Assembly (NCBI GenBank): GCA_023410155.1
Contig: JAEYQF010000131.1
Location: 1 to 6,526 of the forward strand
Direction of reading: 5' to 3'
From: Verrucomicrobiota bacterium
Lineage (GTDB): Bacteria > Verrucomicrobiota > Verrucomicrobiia > Opitutales > Opitutaceae
DNA length: 6,526 nt
Position numbers and translations under genes: made by a program. Under the pieces are notes generated by a model that saw nothing but the letters and a program-made list of their open reading frames with translations, was not told the DNA's origin and ran no database searches. Each line of letters starts with the position of its first letter. Position 1 is the stretch's first letter. Of this stretch, positions 4,591 through 6,526 are shown in pieces.

Positions 4591-6526
4591 TCAGCCCGCG
4601 CGGTGCCGCTCGATGAACTGGCGGATCGCCTTCATCTTGAACCGGGCGGCGAGCTCGAGGATGCCCTGTGCGAACGGCGCCAGTTCGGCGTCGCCCGCCT
4701 GGATCGCTTCGGCGCGCGCCCGCAGCCCGAGGATGTCGCCCTTGCGCGCGAACTCGTAGAGCGCATCGAGTTCCGTCGGGCCCGGCACCTTGGGCAGAAG
4801 CGGAAATGGCGTGCGCGTTTCCGTCAGGTCGTCAGCAAATCGCCAGGTGAGGCGCAGCGCTTCGCCGATCACCCGCCACAGCTCCTCCTCGCGGAACGGT
4901 TTCGCCAGGAAATCGTCGCAACCCGCTTCGCGGCAGTCGCGCCGGTCGATGTCGTAGGCGCTCGCGGACACGGCGATGATGCGCATGCCTGCGGCAGCTG
5001 GCATCGCACGGATCCGGCGCGTCGCCTCCAGCCCGTCGATCTCGCCCGGCAGTCGCAGGTCCATCAGGACAAGATGCGGAGCGAACCGGGCGGCCTCCGC
5101 GACGGCGCTCTGGCCGTCTGCGACTTCCGCCAGTTCGAATCCGAGCGGCGCGAGCATCGAGGTCATCACGGCGCGGTTCGCGGCGATGTCATCGACGATG
5201 AGCACGCGCTGGGCGGAGCCCTCGTAGCCGATCAGACGTCTCACCGGCGTCGCGGTGCGCGGCGTGCCCTGCGCCTGGGGGAGCGACAGATCGAACCAGA
5301 AGCGACTGCCCCAGCCGGGCCGGCTCTCCACGCGGAGTTGCCCGCCCATGCGCTCGACGAGGCTGCGGCTGATGGCGAGGCCGAGGCCGGTGCCCGACGC
5401 AGCTCCGGTGCGGTCACCCACCTGGGTAAACGGTTCAAAAATGCGCTCGAGATCTGTCGCGGCGATGCCCCGGCCTGTGTCGCTCACGGAAAAGCGCAGC
5501 ACCTCATCCGGGCGAGTCTCGACCGAGAAGACCACGCCGCCCTGGGTGGTAAACTTTACGGCGTTGGCCAGCAGGTTGAACACGACCTGCCGCAGGCGAG
5601 CCTCGTCGCCCCGCACGAAGGCCGGCAGGCCCGGGCCAAGCGCCGTCTCAAGCAGCAGGTTCTTTTCCCGCGCCCGGGCGGCGAACACCTCGCCGGCGCT
5701 ACGCGCGAATTCCGCGAGGTCGAACTCGACCGGGTGCAGCTCGATCCGTCCGGCTTCGATCTTGGAGAGATCGAGCACGTCATTGATGAGCACGAGCAGG
5801 TGCTCCGCGGATTCGTGGATCACGCGCACGCCTTCGCGCTGCTTCTCGCCCAGCGCCACATCGCGACGCAAGATCTGGGTGTAGCCCAGGATGCCGTTCA
5901 ACGGCGTGCGCAGCTCATGGCTCACGCTCGCCAGGAACAGGCTCTTCGCGCGGCTGGCCGCATCGGCGGCGTCCTTCGCCGCCTGCAGCGCACGCGCGGC
6001 GTCACGTTGTTGCGTGATGTCGATCGCCACGCCCTCGAAACGCACGATCTCTCCGGCCGAGTTGCGCACCACGCGCACCGACTCGGAGACCCAGATGCGG
6101 GAGCCATCTCGCCGAAAAATCTCCGATTCGAAATCGGTCACCTCGTCGCGCGTATCAATGAGCCGCAGAAACTCGGCGCGGCGCTGCTTGTCGACGTAAA
6201 CCTGATGTCCGATGTCGTTGACGGCGTGCATCAGTTCATCCGCGGAATCGTAGCCGCACATGCGTGCGAGCGCCCGGTTGGCGCGGAGGAAGCGGCCCTC
6301 GGGTGTCGTCTGGTAAAGTCCCTCGAGCGCGTTTTCGAAGATTCCGCGATACTGGCTTTCAGCGCGCCGCACCGCATCCTCGGCCTGGCGCCGATGCACG
6401 GCAGTCGCGGCCTGTTCGGCGACAAACATCAGCAGGCGTTTCTCGTCTTCGCCGTAGGCCCGGCCGTTGTGGTAATCCTGCACGGCGATCACGCCGATGG
6501 CGCGGCCATTGATCAGCATCGGCACG
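4591..6526 (-). CDS. Hybrid sensor histidine kinase (GAF-PAS-HisKA-HATPase-REC), N-terminus cut by window edge
   Basis: At least 644 residues; the gene runs off the right edge. The first codon in frame is GTG, but it lies within a GAF domain end (G-V-I-A-V-Q-D-Y, about 11-18), so it is not the start. After the GAF tail (to about 45) come a PAS/PAC domain (about 55-175, G-V-A-I-D-I-T at 165-171), then HisKA with H203 in S-H-E-L-R-T-P-L-N-G. The ATPase domain has N317-L-L-A-N321, D349-T-G-R-G, F363-E-P-F and G378-T-G-L-G-L-A. The receiver (about 439-557) has D445-D446, phosphoacceptor D489, S520 and K542-P-F. Residues 573-644 form a helical tail (E-L-x-x-L-Y-E-F-A-R-K-G-D-I, then A-P-F-A-Q) often seen after receivers in hybrid kinases; it has no HPt-type histidine motif. 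It heads the visible operon and presumably senses a signal through its GAF/PAS domains and passes phosphate to its own or the neighbour's receiver. Confidence 0.95.
   Translation of the reverse strand, partial: VPMLINGRAIGVIAVQDYHNGRAYGEDEKRLLMFVAEQAATAVHRRQAEDAVRRAESQYRGIFENALEGLYQTTPEGRFLRANRALARMCGYDSADELMHAVNDIGHQVYVDKQRRAEFLRLIDTRDEVTDFESEIFRRDGSRIWVSESVRVVRNSAGEIVRFEGVAIDITQQRDAARALQAAKDAADAASRAKSLFLASVSHELRTPLNGILGYTQILRRDVALGEKQREGVRVIHESAEHLLVLINDVLDLSKIEAGRIELHPVEFDLAEFARSAGEVFAARAREKNLLLETALGPGLPAFVRGDEARLRQVVFNLLANAVKFTTQGGVVFSVETRPDEVLRFSVSDTGRGIAATDLERIFEPFTQVGDRTGAASGTGLGLAISRSLVERMGGQLRVESRPGWGSRFWFDLSLPQAQGTPRTATPVRRLIGYEGSAQRVLIVDDIAANRAVMTSMLAPLGFELAEVADGQSAVAEAARFAPHLVLMDLRLPGEIDGLEATRRIRAMPAAAGMRIIAVSASAYDIDRRDCREAGCDDFLAKPFREEELWRVIGEALRLTWRFADDLTETRTPFPLLPKVPGPTELDALYEFARKGDILGLRARAEAIQAGDAELAPFAQGILELAARFKMKAIRQFIERHRAG

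Noticed and set aside
3918..4616. Open frame on the plus strand (232 residues) opposite the receiver-kinase gene
   Set aside because: The minus strand encodes unmistakable receiver and kinase motifs. The plus-strand translation is an antisense artefact.
6523..6525. GTG at the right edge as the start of the hybrid kinase
   Set aside because: It falls inside the GAF domain's final strands, so the true start lies outside the window.

Overview
The window is GC-rich and codes densely on both strands. It holds six protein genes, one of them cut by the right edge, and no RNA gene or CRISPR array that I can see. The gene content suggests Verrucomicrobiota, probably near Opitutaceae: a DUF5069 protein, a secreted double-NIPSNAP protein, multidomain histidine kinases, start codons mostly without Shine-Dalgarno sequences, and intergenic palindromes. 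This placement is an inference from gene families, not from a marker gene.

Left part, plus strand. Positions 1-209 are non-coding and contain several inverted repeats, one strong and directly in front of the first gene. A DUF5069-family gene (210-671) follows. Then comes a 355-base gene-free stretch (672-1026) packed with palindromic, REP-like structure: a large 810-860 inverted repeat whose arms are themselves hairpins, a nested hairpin at 881-930, and a tandem GTTGCCTCC. Next is a small unknown gene (1027-1359) that looks like a compact beta-rich protein with an acidic tail. A 191-base spacer with hairpins and a 14-base direct repeat leads to a secreted protein made of two NIPSNAP domains (1551-2315).

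Right part, minus strand. Three genes are transcribed right to left as a probable operon. The first is a hybrid sensor kinase (GAF-PAS-HisKA-HATPase-REC plus a helical C-terminal tail), whose N-terminus lies outside the window. Ten bases later comes a protein with a receiver domain fused to a histidine kinase. After 44 bases comes a 374-residue protein of unknown family. Convergent transcription meets at 2316-2334, where the stop codons of the two opposing genes lie in opposite arms of one inverted repeat.

How the genes may work together. The two histidine kinases could form a phosphorelay, since both carry receivers and neither has a visible DNA-binding output domain. The downstream 374-residue protein carries an LGD-x4-N motif and a later DFD motif, arranged like the catalytic and metal-binding loops of kinase-fold enzymes. 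It could be a divergent kinase acting with the relay. That is the most interesting hypothesis in the window and it rests on motif reading alone.
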